In this document: positions 44,723 through 55,334 of the stretch, piece after piece | Position numbering within the stretch: position 1 is the first letter of the stretch | Layout: each line of letters begins with the position of its first letter | Assembly: GCF_035222275.1 (NCBI RefSeq) | Contig: NC_085881.1 | Coordinates: 124,001-188,000 of the forward strand | Source of the DNA: Podospora bellae-mahoneyi | Taxonomy: Eukaryota > Ascomycota > Sordariomycetes > Sordariales > Podosporaceae | DNA length: 64,000 bases | Direction of reading: 5' to 3' | The notes under the pieces: generated by a model | The model's input: the letters and a program-made list of their open reading frames with translations, nothing else | Database searches by the model: none | What the model was told of the DNA's origin: nothing | Made by a program: the position numbers and the translations under genes

Positions 44723-47179
44723 ATGGCATCTCCAAGCACGAGCACCTCCGCCTCCGGCTCGTCTCCCGGCGCCCTACCCGGTCTGGCCAAGTTTGGCTGG
44801 TGCGTGTGTTCCTTCTTCCTTGTCTTCTTTTTGGAGCCCACGGATCTGGTTTGATTTGATCTAATCTGATCTGATCCGATCCGATCCGATCTGATATGAT
44901 CTGATTGATCCGATCCCGTCCCCTCTTCTGTTTTGCCCAGACTAACAAACCCACGCAACCATAACAGCATCAACTGTCGGGAGCAGCATCTGAAATGTTA
45001 GTCCGGCCAGTGCAGCAGCCCGCAACATCTCCCATATGCACGGCCAAGTATTGACGAGCAGACTATAGGTGATCGAGTAACACCCACATGTGGCCGCTGC
45101 CAAACTTCAGGCCGGGCCTGTCGTCCAACCGGCCTCAAGATCCGTGTCAACACCGAGAGTAAGTTCTTGCCCTTTCTCTACTCTATTTCACACATCATCT
45201 GAGGCTGACAGACTGCCTGCAGATGGCAAGTTTAAATTCACAAGGAAACAGAAGTGGGTCAGGTTTCCAAAACGATGTATGTCAGTCCTTCTGGGTGCTG
45301 GCAGAGAGTGCCTTGGTGCTAACGACGGCTGCGGCTGGAAAAGATGTTTGGATCGATGAGACCACGACAGTCGGGCATGATCAGTCCAGCCCGGAAAGCG
45401 GCGCTGAAGATTTTGATACCGACTTGTTGAACTATGCTGCCTCGCCAGAGCTTACCTCGCCAGGAGGAGCGACAGCCCCGCCATCTGCTACCCTCTCCCA
45501 GGAATCCTCAGTCCCGCCCGAGTCTAGACACTCTCCCAGTGATCTTGCCATTGTCACCAGATTCGCTGTAGACGGGCACCAGTCTGCTGTAGAAGAACAG
45601 CCGTTTGCGGTCCAACCCTCTCTTCTCGGCGTTGAGGAGCCTTCCAAATGGCCGCTACCACAGGGTACCGAAGGCCATCTCATCCGTCACTTTGTTGAAA
45701 ACCTGGCCCTCTGGCTCGACCTGTGCGATCCAAACCGTATGTGCGCCGTGACCTTTTCAATTCCCGCCCTGGTGTCCAGTGCAAAGCAAAAGCTAACACC
45801 GGAGAACAGAATCATTCCAGATTGAAGTGCCCCGTAGGGCGGCAAAGTCTTCCATCTTGCGAGACGCCATGTTGGCGTTATCTGCCCGGCATCAAGCCAA
45901 TACCTGTCGATCCTATTACGAGGAGCAGGCTCAGGTCTATGCTTTCCGGTGCATTGAAAACATCAACAAGATCAGCAAGTGCGGGGGTCTCGCGGTGCTG
46001 GTCAACCGCGAGCCCAGGTTGGCTGAGAACTGCTTCGCTGCAGCCATCATTCTAAGAGTCATGGAGGAAATGCAAGGTACGTCATGAATATTGGGCATCT
46101 AGAGATAGAGATCATGGCATAGCAGAACCAAGGACATGCTGACATGGTTCCAGAGTCCCAAACTCTCGTGATGGACGAAAAAGATGTCAAAAGCCACGTG
46201 CATCTCACGGGCATTCGCGGGTATACAAACAGCTATGTCTCCCGTCACAAGGGCCTCGCCCCGGGAACATTGGCCGCCGCGTCGTTTTGGGTGGGTTTGC
46301 GGCAGGATATATACTATGCTGTCATGAAAAAGGCCACGGTAAAGCTCAGCCTGGTCTCCGCGCTGCCCAGCAAAGATCCATACGAGGATATTGAAGACGA
46401 CTACTACTGGGCCAACAGGGCTGTAGTGCACTGCGCCAACGTTTTGAACTTTTGCCATGGTGACCAGGCGAACCGCACGTCTGAGCGGTGGGAGCTGCTC
46501 GTCCAAGAAAATGAACATTGGGCGGCCCGAATGGGGAGGGGAGACAGCAACAAGCTGGCCATGCTGAGGGAGGAATCTGACTTTTGGGTGCCCTACGTCA
46601 AAGAAAACGACAATACCAAGCCCTTTCCAGAGATTTGGTATCTGAGAAGCTGCCAAGGTGAGGCGCACGACGCATGTTTCGAGCTCCTGTCCCTGAAGCT
46701 AACTACGAATGTTGCCGCAGTTATCGGGATGCAACACTTTCTTCTCGCCTCAGCCTTTCTGTTCTATAACAAGCCAAGGCATGGGATGGCCTCGATGGAT
46801 GAGGCCCAAGCGCTGACGGTAGGTCATGTCAAGGACACCCTATAAGACGAAAGATGACCTAGCTCTTCTGACACTTGTTTGGCAGAATCACGTTCAGGCA
46901 CTGGTGCGAGAAATTTGTGGCATTGGGCTCGGAAACAAGAGCATAGCTCCAAGCATGTTCACTGCCTGCATGGCAATTGCAGCCTGTAAGAATTTCAAAC
47001 CCTTTTGCCTTTCGGTTGTGGAGGACTGGCTTGCTAACAGTCGAATAGTCGGTCACCTGTTCAGCAGGCTCCAGGACCAGACTGCCATGCTGGCTATTCT
47101 CGAACAGACCGAGAAAGACCATGCTCGTCCCACGTTGGAGGTCCAGCAACAGATGAAGAAAGCCTGGCGCTGGCGATAA
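44723..47179 (+). CDS. Zn2Cys6 transcription factor, ten exons
   Basis: A nuclear regulator of 580 aa. Exons: 44723-44799, 44968-44996, 45069-45158, 45223-45276, 45344-45736, 45810-46076, 46154-46657, 46721-46818, 46886-46985, 47049-47179; the sum is exactly 581 codons. The zinc cluster Cys26-x2-Cys29-x6-Cys36-x6-Cys43-x2-Cys46-x6-Cys53 is built from three exons, the middle one only 29 nt. The rest is mostly helical, of the type found in ARCA-like fungal factors (FVENLALWLDLCD, ALSARHQANT, AAAIILRVMEEMQ). The first intron is unusually long (168 nt) and carries a pentamer repeat. It is divergent from the sugar transporter and 1.8 kb upstream of inositol oxygenase, either of which could be a target. 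Confidence 0.9.
44851..44905 (+). repeat. pentanucleotide (YYGAT)n tract in an intron
   Basis: About eleven near-perfect GAT-ending pentamers (TTGAT, CTGAT, CCGAT) lie inside intron 1 of the ten-exon regulator. A long overlapping minus-strand ORF owes its Ser/Asp/Arg repeats to this tract. Confidence 0.85.
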
Positions 47180-48994
47180 GGCTTGTTAATTCACATGTCT
47201 GCGGCCCTTTCAAGACGAGGTCAAATGTACTGTGTGGATGGGACAAGAGGGAATGGACAGTCTGCGTGTGTCTTGGAGTTCAGGCAGGAGGAGTAGTTTT
47301 CTCAACTAGGCCGATCGTCACTGCTGTGTCGGTCAGTGGAATCGGCACTTAGCTACGAGATCAGGTCAGCCTGTGAATCAACAACACCAGAAGCTAATGC
47401 ATGTCTACCGCACGTGTAAGGCACCTTTGGTCGCCTTCATCTCGAGGTGCAGCTCGCCGCTCTTTTGCGGGTGCCACCCAACGTCGGGCCGCAACTCGTC
47501 TACGTCTACGCATAGGAGGCTGAACCTCGAATGAATGGGCGAGCTCGGTTATCACGTGGACCTCCTAGTGCGGGAAAAAAGAAAACGGGTGGCGGCGCGT
47601 GATGGACACAGAAATCAGGGCAGAGGAAACGGTTTGCCATCGCTACTATTAATGCTGCCTGCCCGCATGTTGCAGGAAGCGTAGTGTATGTTTGTCCCCC
47701 CCATACCACTACCTAGGACTTGGTGGTGCGGGGCGCATGCGTCCAAGCAGTGCTCCCGACCAGGGACCGGGGACCGGGGTCGGTGATGAGGCTGGCTGCT
47801 CAAGCGTCCCCCCTCCCCTCCCCTCCTCGCGCAGTTTTGCCCGATTCCGAGCAATCTAGCATGTTTCTTCCGAACTGTGGATGGGAGCCCAAGAGTCCGG
47901 CTGACCTACCGGGGTAAGTTTCCTGTTCCTAGAATGCTCAACATCCTGTTGAGCAATTTCAGCCGATGTGTGCCGAATTGCTGGGAAGTACCCGCATCCC
48001 GGGATCGCGGGAAGGGGTTCATCAGGTAGAGAGGGCACAGGACGACGGTCACGGGAGACGCATGGTACTGTCTTGGGAGGGTGTGGGATCTTCCGAACGG
48101 CTGGGGAGATCTTATCTCGATGATGGAAACCGAGGTGCATATCCGTCCTGTCCTCCCAGCCTGGAGACTTCTACACACATACACGCTCATGCAGGTGCCC
48201 GGATACCCCCCAAAGACCAAGACAATGTCGAGTTGGAGCAAACCGCCTGCCGAAGCAAACATTGGCGCACCGGCGATGTCCCCGTACCCTATTATGAGTC
48301 CAAATGCCAGCGTCCACACTGTGGACGCACACCCCTCGAGGCAAACATACCTGTGTTCACGACACCGAATTTCTCCATGGTCTGATCTTCTTTTCTTTTT
48401 CGTGTAGTCCTTCTCTGTGTCTCAGTACCACCCCTCCTGCTCATGTCCGTCACACTAGCCTCGTCGGTATGCTTCTTTTTCCCAGATGCCTTCCCAGGTG
48501 GTGACTGACACTTCGTTTGGGCTTGTGCGGTGAGCAATCATGCATTTCCCATTGACTCTTGAGTGACATTCTTTCCGCTCTGGGCTGGGCATGCTGCCGT
48601 CGTTACCGCCTAGTGGCTCATGATCGATCGAGGTGTGGCTGTTCGGGGGTATAAAATGCGGTGTGCTCCGTCCATGAAGGATTGCAGTGGCTTTCTCTGT
48701 TGGCACTGGGCGTCGTTGCTATCACAGCCCACACCACATGACCGCCTGCTAGGTAGTTCGCCTGTTTGCCTTGCTGCGTTGCTCATCACGACCTCGTGAG
48801 CCCGGGTCACATCGAGAGAGAAGACTCCCCGGTCTGGTAAGTGGTGGCTCACACTGTGAAAATCCCTCGTTCCGTTTTCTGGCTGACTATCCCGTCACAG
48901 TTCGCACACACACAAAACAGAGACTCCGGGTGATTACAGGTGACAAATCACATACTAAGCGGTTCTTGAGCTGCAGCGCCCAGCACACCGGTCC
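47180..48994. other. long intergenic region upstream of inositol oxygenase
   Basis: 1.8 kb with mixed ORFs lacking motifs. A GGGACC repeat lies at 47762-47778. It probably holds the inositol oxygenase promoter. Confidence 0.4.
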
Positions 48995-50010
48995 ATGGCC
49001 CCTTCGGCGATCTACGCTTCCGAGCAGCTGCCTCTGCTGCTGGCTGACGGTGCGGCTCTGGAAGTCATCTCTGATGCCGTCGACAAGGTCAACAAGCTCA
49101 AGGGCCTCTCGTCGCCCATCACAGCCTACGACTCGGAGTCCAAATTTGACGTGGCCAAAGACAAGGCTTCTTTCCGCCAGTATGAAACGGCCTGTGAGCG
49201 CGTGCGCGACTTTTATTCGGAGCAGCATGCCCGGCAGACGGTGGAGCACAATCTGAGAATGAGGGCGCACTTCTTTGACCCCAAGAGGAAGCGGGAGGAG
49301 ATGACCATCTGGCAGGCTATGGAGCGGCTCAACACCCTGATTGATGATTCCGATCCCGACACCGACCTGAGCCAGATCCAACACCTGCTGCAGAGTGCCG
49401 AGGCCATTCGGAGGGACGGGAAGCCGAGGTGGATGCAAGTCACGGGGCTAGTTCACGACCTGGGGAAGCTCATGCTGTTCTTCAAAGGGTGCTCGACGGG
49501 GCAGTGGGACGTCGTGGGGGACACGTTCCCTGTCGGCTGCAAATGGGATGAAAAGTGTGTCTTTGCCGAGGCGTTCGGGCAGAATCCCGACCGCGAACAC
49601 CCCATCTATGGGACCAAGAATGGGATCTACACCCCCGGGAAAGGTATCGATCAGTTCATGATGAGCTGGGGGCACGATGAGTTCCTTTACCTGGTGCTCA
49701 AGGATCAAAGCGTCTTGCCCAGAGAGGCGTTGGCCATGATTCGGTACCACAGCTTCTACCCGTGGCATCACGAGGGCGCATACAAAGAGTTTATGGCTGA
49801 CGGTGACGAGGTGCTGTTGAGGGCGGTGCAGGCGTTCAATCCTTATGATTTGTATAGCAAGACGGACGAGGAGCCGGATGTGGAAAAGATGAAGGTATGG
49901 TTTCCCGTGTTTCTCAGCCAGAAGGAAAACTGCTAACAAAAGATGGAATACAGCCTTACTACATGGAGTTGATTGATGAGTTCTTTCCGCAAAAGGTTCT
50001 CAAGTGGTAA
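48995..50010 (+). CDS. myo-inositol oxygenase
   Basis: A di-iron oxygenase that splits myo-inositol to D-glucuronate with O2 (EC 1.13.99.1), in the cytosol. Exons 48995-49894 and 49954-50010 give 318 aa; the intron (59 nt, GTATGG...ACAG) is phase 0. Metal-binding His/Asp signatures of the HD-like fold are present: TVEHNLRMR, LVHDLGK, MSWGHDEF, RYHSFYPWHHEGAY and FNPYDLYSK. The short last exon supplies PYYMELIDEFFP and the conserved LKW end. Fungi use glucuronate in the pentose pathways. Confidence 0.95.
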
Positions 50011-50161
50011 CGTTATGGAAGGAATCAAGGCTGGGGAGGAGAGAGGGGTTTTCGAGGAGCATAGACACATGTTGACTTGTAACTACCCAGATAGGTAGTT
50101 TAGCTAGAATTGTTACCAAGAGTAGGAAATAGGGGTACGTAGGTACAGTTGAAAGACATGC

Positions 50162-51265
50162 TCATTGATCATTCAACCACTTGAACACGGCCCTGGCATC
50201 CTTCCCTTTGTATCTCTCGTCCTCCATCGCCTCACTAAACGCATTCAGTGTAGGTTCGTCCAGCACTGTTCTCGCACCCACATCCCGGGCCAGCTTCGAG
50301 CCCATTCTCAACACTTTGGCACAAAGCTCTATCCTAAAACCCCCTTCGTATTCCCTGGTGCTCGGAACATTATCTTGAACACCTGGTACCGGGTTTGACT
50401 TGCTTGTGACCCAACACTGACCCCCGGAGGCATTGATTACTTGAGTCAGTAACCGGGGATCTAACCCAGCTTTAACTCCTATGTTTAAAGCTTCGGATGC
50501 AGCCAGCGACGTTATAGCTGACAGGTAATTATTGATGATTTTGAATGCCGTGCCGGCTCCAACGTCTCCGCAAAGGAAGATACCGTCTGGATCACCCATA
50601 TGACGCAGAAACGACTTGACGAGGGGAAACACAGAGGCGGAGAGCGGTGGTGGACAGCCGACCATAAAAGTTAGGGACTTACTCTGAGCTCCCATAGGAC
50701 CGCCGGACACAGGAGCATCCACAAAGGTTGCCCGGTTCTCGGGTATGGAGCGAGAGACGGTGAGAATTGTTGACGACTCTATTGTGCCACATTCCATGAG
50801 CAGCTTTGAGCCACAGGCGTTATGGTCCAAAGGTTCGGGGGGTGCCGGGAGTATTCCAGTGGACGCATCGAGATAAACGGCTAGAACGGACGAAGAGTTT
50901 GGAAGCATAGTGATGACCGTGTCCTTGGCAACAATTTTATCAGTGAAACGTTTCACCCATGCAGCCAACGACGGCCGGTGGCATCTTACAGCTTGCTTGG
51001 CTGCCTCGAATCCATTTTGTGCAATCCGGACTGGACCTCTCCCCAAAACTGAGACCTCAGCCATGAACCTCTCGAGAGCATCGGTGTTGACGTCACAGAT
51101 GAGGAGCGTCTTGTCAGAACCCAGACCAGCCCGAAGGTTCCTGGCCATGGGATAACCCATCACGCCCAGACCTGGTTTGCTTTCATTAGGACCCCTTGGG
51201 GCTACGCCATTCAGCGGGATGATAAACATACCGATAAACGCCACCGTATCCTTGGGAGATGACAT
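50162..51265 (-). CDS. 3-hydroxyisobutyrate-dehydrogenase-like oxidoreductase 1
   Basis: An NAD(P)-dependent beta-hydroxyacid dehydrogenase. Exons 51265-51232, 51171-50990 and 50923-50162 give 325 aa. Both introns (60 and 66 nt) have lengths divisible by three and no in-frame stop, so the raw ORF reads through them. They are recognised because splicing restores AFIGLGVMGYPMARNL and AAKQADTVITMLPNS. The substrate loop FVDAPVSGGPMGAQ and catalytic Lys in AFKIINNYLSA are present. The second acceptor is AAG, not CAG or TAG. No organellar signal is visible. It is the first of seven enzyme genes in a likely catabolic cluster and a divergent paralogue of the gene at 57754. Confidence 0.9.
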   Translation of the reverse strand: MSSPKDTVAFIGMFIIPLNGVAPRGPNESKPGLGVMGYPMARNLRAGLGSDKTLLICDVNTDALERFMAEVSVLGRGPVRIAQNGFEAAKQAVRCHRPSLAAWVKRFTDKIVAKDTVITMLPNSSSVLAVYLDASTGILPAPPEPLDHNACGSKLLMECGTIESSTILTVSRSIPENRATFVDAPVSGGPMGAQSKSLTFMVGCPPPLSASVFPLVKSFLRHMGDPDGIFLCGDVGAGTAFKIINNYLSAITSLAASEALNIGVKAGLDPRLLTQVINASGGQCWVTSKSNPVPGVQDNVPSTREYEGGFRIELCAKVLRMGSKLARDVGARTVLDEPTLNAFSEAMEDERYKGKDARAVFKWLNDQ

Positions 51266-51915
51266 GGTAGAACCTGATGCTGGTAAAGTAATGATGTTTG
51301 CTCGCCACACTAAATGGTGTTCTGGCCGAGAGAGGAGGGGCTTCAGTGATGTTCTCAAAAGGTCGCCGTGAATGCAACACCAACACCACGAGAAACAACG
51401 ACTTCCGATAGACATCTACATGTACCTGTGGTTTGACAAACAACCACATTTCCTAAAAAAAAACCCGATCCGTCCCGTCCTGTTCCGTGGAAAACCATTG
51501 CCAGAAGATAACTGCCGATCTGTGGCCCAGAGCCGTCTGCTCGGCATGTAGATGGTATGTATGGCTGGGAATGAGGGGGATCAGAAGACGCTGCATATCC
51601 CCCACGTCTGCAATGCAGCAAGAGCAGACGGGTGATTCATGCGTCACCTTGCAGTGTCTTGGATGATAGAATCGAGCTCTGTGCCGCGAAGACCAAACAC
51701 CAGATTTCCGAGGTGGCACCATTATCGTGGGCTCGAGAAGCGAAAACCGGGTAGGCGGAATTGACGGGCAGGAACTAGCTCACCGCCACAGTTTGACGAC
51801 ATATGCTTGTTAGTAGTACAAGATGGCTGTGATTGGTGATGCGCTTCTCACATGTTTATCTTCAACCGAACTATCTCGTTTCTGTACGACATGCGACAAA
51901 CATGGCTCGCGGCTG
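51266..51915. other. spacer between clustered genes
   Basis: 650 bp upstream of dehydrogenase 1 and downstream of hydrolase 1. It includes a run of nine A at 51455-51463. No gene supported. Confidence 0.45.
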
Positions 51916-52902
51916 CTACAATTTTCCCGGCCAGAACCGGTGTTTGTTTCTTTCCCTCCAGGCTCTGTCGTGAGCGACAACCACTTCTGTCTCAACAGGC
52001 CGTTGACAGCTTTCAACAAAGTCTCTGATTCTGTCAAGCGAGGTGGCGGCAGCCCCGATGTCAACATGCACGCTTCTCAGCCCTCCCCTTCCATCCGGAT
52101 ACACTGCAATCCCCTTGTCTCCTGCCAGAATACGTGGGTCATGGCAGCAATCGCCTCCTAAGTAAACATACTTTGAGTTGGCAACCTGGCAAAGCAGATT
52201 GACATGTCCATGGAGATGACCTGGTGTGTCAATGACCGTGACAGACCCATCCCCGAACAAGTCCAACGTGGACAAAAAGGTGAATCGAGGCCTCCAGGTC
52301 CAGATATCAGCATCTAAATAGGGCGCGATGCGAGCCAGTGCTGAGTCTGATGGCCGTGTCCTTTGGGGCCGACCACTTCCAACCCCGGACAGGGAAACAG
52401 GCAGTAGTTCTATTGTTCGATCGGACGGCAACTCGTCGTCGTTGAAGAGATCAGCTGGGTAGAGCGGACCGTCCCCATTTTTGAGGAGATCCAGGGTGCC
52501 GGCACCAACGAGGAAGGTGGCCGAGGAAAAGTCTGCCGGTGTGCCAACGTGATCCCAGTGTACATGACTTAGCATCACTAGGTTGATATCTTTCGGAGTG
52601 ATGGTGGCACTGCCAGATAGCAGGCTCTCCCTGCAGTCTGGAGAAACAATAACAGGTTGTCGTTCAGCAATGTGTGTTTGCTGAGAGGGGGTGTATCTTT
52701 CGATATCACGTTTTACCCCAAGGTCGAATAACATCCGAGTAGGTCTTGTTTTTCCAGGAGCGCAGTGTTGAATGAGAAAGGAGAGAGAAGGGACAGTGGT
52801 ACGCTTCTCGGAGTCAGCGTCGGTAACGAACAATCGCTCTGGCAGTGTGAGGTGGCCTGCGTCCAGGGCCGAGATCGTGACGGTTCCTGGCGAGGACTCC
52901 AT
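51916..52902 (-). CDS. metallo-beta-lactamase-fold hydrolase 1 (lactonase-like)
   Basis: 328 aa, single exon. The dinuclear metal site is complete: His113-x-His115-x-Asp117-His118 in LSHVHWDHVG, then His in DTPGHLHGH, Asp in GGDCCHD and a C-terminal His in VVVAHDRAW. The layout resembles quorum-quenching AHL lactonases and fungal lactone or lactam hydrolases. The substrate is a cyclic ester or amide by family; which one is unknown. I start at the ATG at 52902 (MESSPGTVTI), where family similarity begins; the frame stays open 90 codons further upstream. Divergent from the alcohol dehydrogenase across about 300 bp. Confidence 0.92.
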   Translation of the reverse strand: MESSPGTVTISALDAGHLTLPERLFVTDADSEKRTTVPSLSFLIQHCAPGKTRPTRMLFDLGVKRDIERYTPSQQTHIAERQPVIVSPDCRESLLSGSATITPKDINLVMLSHVHWDHVGTPADFSSATFLVGAGTLDLLKNGDGPLYPADLFNDDELPSDRTIELLPVSLSGVGSGRPQRTRPSDSALARIAPYLDADIWTWRPRFTFLSTLDLFGDGSVTVIDTPGHLHGHVNLLCQVANSKYVYLGGDCCHDPRILAGDKGIAVYPDGRGGLRSVHVDIGAAATSLDRIRDFVESCQRPVETEVVVAHDRAWRERNKHRFWPGKL

Positions 52903-53207
52903 AATGGAAGAGACGAAAAAGTGAAAATGGAAGTCAAGTTTTGCTCCAAAAGATTTTGTTTCGCTTTCTGTGAGAAGATAGTCAACTGGTAGAATTGGGG
53001 GGGAAATTACGGAAAACACTACTGACTCCGAGGAAGCAGAGCAGCCCCACCAAACCACAGATAGGTACTGCTGTGACTTGTAGCTATATAGCGGCATTCC
53101 GAACTTGTTGGAGGTAGCATCACCTATTTGCTGCCAAGTCGAGCGCGTCCTTACGTTTTCATCTCTCCTCAAAGTTGTGAAGTCGTCTTCACTGGCTCAA
53201 ATTCAGA
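52903..53207. promoter_or_regulatory. bidirectional promoter, hydrolase 1 and alcohol dehydrogenase
   Basis: 305 bp between divergent start codons inside the enzyme cluster. A palindromic CGG-N4-CCG lies at 53092-53101, a spacing seen for some Zn2Cys6 sites. A related CGG-N2-CCG with the same GAACYTG tail lies at 55287-55300. TATA-like TATATAG is at 53086-53092. Confidence 0.5.
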
Positions 53208-54371
53208 ATGGATTCCTCTATGCTCCCCAACGAAATGAAAGCCCAAATCCTCCCATCGTTCAACGCACTATATCGACTCACCACACTACCGCTTCCGAGT
53301 TTCACAGCCGATAGCCCCCATGAAATGCTCGTTAGAGTCCTGGCTGCATCGTACTGCCACACAGACCTCGTGCTGGCCCAAGGCCAAATGCCCCCTTTCC
53401 CGCCTTCATTTCCTCACATTGGATGCCATGAGTTTTCAGGCGTCGTGGTGTCCCTCCCAGAGCACTCATCATCTCAATACAGGATCGGTGACCGGGTCGG
53501 CGTCCCAGGTCGCTCATTCCACCCCTGCGGAAAGTGTTTTGAATGCTCGCGCGAGCCAGACAACGACAAAAACATTTATGTGGACGGTGGGGGATACAGT
53601 GTCTACTGTGCCTCGGCGGGCAACCACGGAATCTCGACCCCGGGTGGGTTTCGAGAATTCGCGATTGTTGATAGTCGACAGGTCACATCGCTGCCAGACA
53701 GCATTTCGGCAGTCCAAGGAGCAAGCTTGATGTGTGCGGGGCTCACCATTTATGCTGCCATTAAAAATTGCGGTTTGGAAAGAGGACAAAAGGTGGGCAT
53801 CATGGGGTGCGGTGGTGGGCTGGGACATCTTGGGCTCCAGTTTGCGGCCAAGATGGGACTGGGCGTGATTGGTGTTGATATTGCGGATGAACCGTTGCAT
53901 GTATCAGGGGAGATTGCGGAAGCATTGCGCCAGAAAGAGGGCCTCTCTGTGAGAATCGTGGATGCGAGGATTTCACAAGCCGAGGATATTGTGCAGGAGA
54001 TGGGGAAAGAGGATCAAAGGCAAGACAGGGGCAACATGGGCCTTGATGCGGTCATAGTCTTGCCTGAAAGCCAAAGAGCTATGGACTATGGCGTCTCTTT
54101 ACTTCGAGCTCACGGAAGATGCATCCTGGTTTCGTTTCCCGCTAATGGGTTTCATATTTCTGCCCGAGACGTGGTCTTTAGGGACATTTCTATCAGAGGT
54201 AGTCTTGTAGGGAGCAACAGGATGCTGAGGGAAATGGTCATGTTTGCGGCGGAGCATAATGTCCAGGCACGGACCAAGAGTTACCCCTTGAAGAAACTAA
54301 ACGATCTTGTGCTGGAGTACAAGAAGGGAAAGGGCGGCAAGCTGGTGATAGACATGTCACTGGATGATTGA
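53208..54371 (+). CDS. zinc-type alcohol dehydrogenase
   Basis: A medium-chain dehydrogenase of 387 aa, single exon, oxidising an alcohol or reducing an aldehyde with NAD(H). The catalytic zinc site shows Cys50 (SYCHTD) and His74-Glu75 (IGCHEFSG). The nucleotide fold is GCGGGLGHLG with an acidic VDIAD end, favouring NAD. The structural zinc lobe has Cys107, 110 and 113 (CGKCFEC), but the fourth Cys expected eight residues on is replaced near Asp120/Lys121, so that zinc may be missing. Closest in type to fungal ADH1-class enzymes with a longer substrate loop. Confidence 0.92.
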   Translation: MDSSMLPNEMKAQILPSFNALYRLTTLPLPSFTADSPHEMLVRVLAASYCHTDLVLAQGQMPPFPPSFPHIGCHEFSGVVVSLPEHSSSQYRIGDRVGVPGRSFHPCGKCFECSREPDNDKNIYVDGGGYSVYCASAGNHGISTPGGFREFAIVDSRQVTSLPDSISAVQGASLMCAGLTIYAAIKNCGLERGQKVGIMGCGGGLGHLGLQFAAKMGLGVIGVDIADEPLHVSGEIAEALRQKEGLSVRIVDARISQAEDIVQEMGKEDQRQDRGNMGLDAVIVLPESQRAMDYGVSLLRAHGRCILVSFPANGFHISARDVVFRDISIRGSLVGSNRMLREMVMFAAEHNVQARTKSYPLKKLNDLVLEYKKGKGGKLVIDMSLDD

Positions 54372-54458
54372 GATTGCAACGTGTACCTATTGACCATACT
54401 GTAACAAAAGTGGAGCCGTTACCCCTTAAGGCCTGAGCCCCTGAACTCTTGACGGATA

Positions 54459-54905
54459 TCACACTGCTTTGTTACCCAGTTCCCTATCTTTCTCTCCCTT
54501 GTCCGCCATCTCATTCAGAACCTTCTCGGCCACTTTCATGGCGTCCACCCCGGCCGGCACACCACAGTAAGTCGTGCAGTGTAGAATGGCCTCCCTGATT
54601 TCCACCTCAGTCAAGCCGTTGTTTCTTGCACCACGAATATGCACAGCCAGTTCGGGGGCTCGGTTCAACGCCATGAGCATGCCAATATTGAGTAGTGACC
54701 TCTGTTTCCTCGTTAAGCCACCGCGTGTCCAAGCCCAGCCCCAGCACCACTCCGTGACGAGCTCTTGTCCGGGACGGGAAAATTCGGTCGATCCGTTTTC
54801 CAGGGCATTCTCAACATATTCGGTTCCGACTACTTCGCGTCGCACCTTCAAGCCTTCTTCAAAGAGCTGTCGATGGAGGGGAGCTAACTTGGGATCGGTC
54901 GACAT
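54459..54905 (-). CDS. carboxymuconolactone decarboxylase family protein 1
   Basis: 148 aa, single exon. Nearly every signature of the PcaC class is present: [49 protein letters not shown] and [11 protein letters not shown] (His109, Cys114). In bacteria PcaC decarboxylates 4-carboxymuconolactone in the beta-ketoadipate pathway; fungi mostly use the 3-carboxy route, so the substrate here may differ. The ATG at 54905 gives the normal length. It converges on the alcohol dehydrogenase with only 87 bp between stops. Confidence 0.92.
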   Translation of the reverse strand: MSTDPKLAPLHRQLFEEGLKVRREVVGTEYVENALENGSTEFSRPGQELVTEWCWGWAWTRGGLTRKQRSLLNIGMLMALNRAPELAVHIRGARNNGLTEVEIREAILHCTTYCGVPAGVDAMKVAEKVLNEMADKGEKDRELGNKAV

Positions 54906-55334
54906 CTTACAACCGATACTGGCGTAGATTTGGAGGTGGAAAGGCAAGAGGCAATAAGTCAAGGGGAATTGATAGCAAGACGAAGGAATAGGGTAATGAA
55001 AAGGATGCCGAGAAATTGCAAGCATTATCAAAACTTCAAGTGAGGGGGGAAGGTGCAGTCCTTTTCCAAGACTCGGAGATGCTTTTTATGCCCGAGTGGG
55101 GTTCATTCAGCAGTGAACCGCACCATTTTAAACTCATACTTGGACATGTAATACCGCAAGGTACAAAGTATCAAAGTAAATGTGTATCGCACACGTGCAT
55201 TTATTTAACATGGATATTTCAGGGTATATCAATAAAAACTACCTAATCAATGGCTGAAAAGGAAAGCAGCAGAAACACTCGGTAATCGGTTCCGAACCTG
55301 AAATAATATGCAACCGTCATCAGATCTGTCACCC
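54906..55334. other. spacer between the two decarboxylase-family genes
   Basis: 429 bp carrying the promoter of gene 1 and the 3' end of gene 2. CGGTTCCGAACCTG lies at 55287-55300. Confidence 0.45.

Noticed and set aside
44227-44973. 248-codon minus-strand ORF with Ser-Asp-Arg repeats
   Set aside because: The repeats come from the pentamer tract in an intron of the gene on the opposite strand, and the ORF overlaps the regulator's first exon and promoter.
47906-48319. 137-codon minus-strand ORF in the inositol oxygenase upstream region
   Set aside because: The hydrophobic start looked like a signal peptide, but there is no family motif and no sign of introns or conservation.
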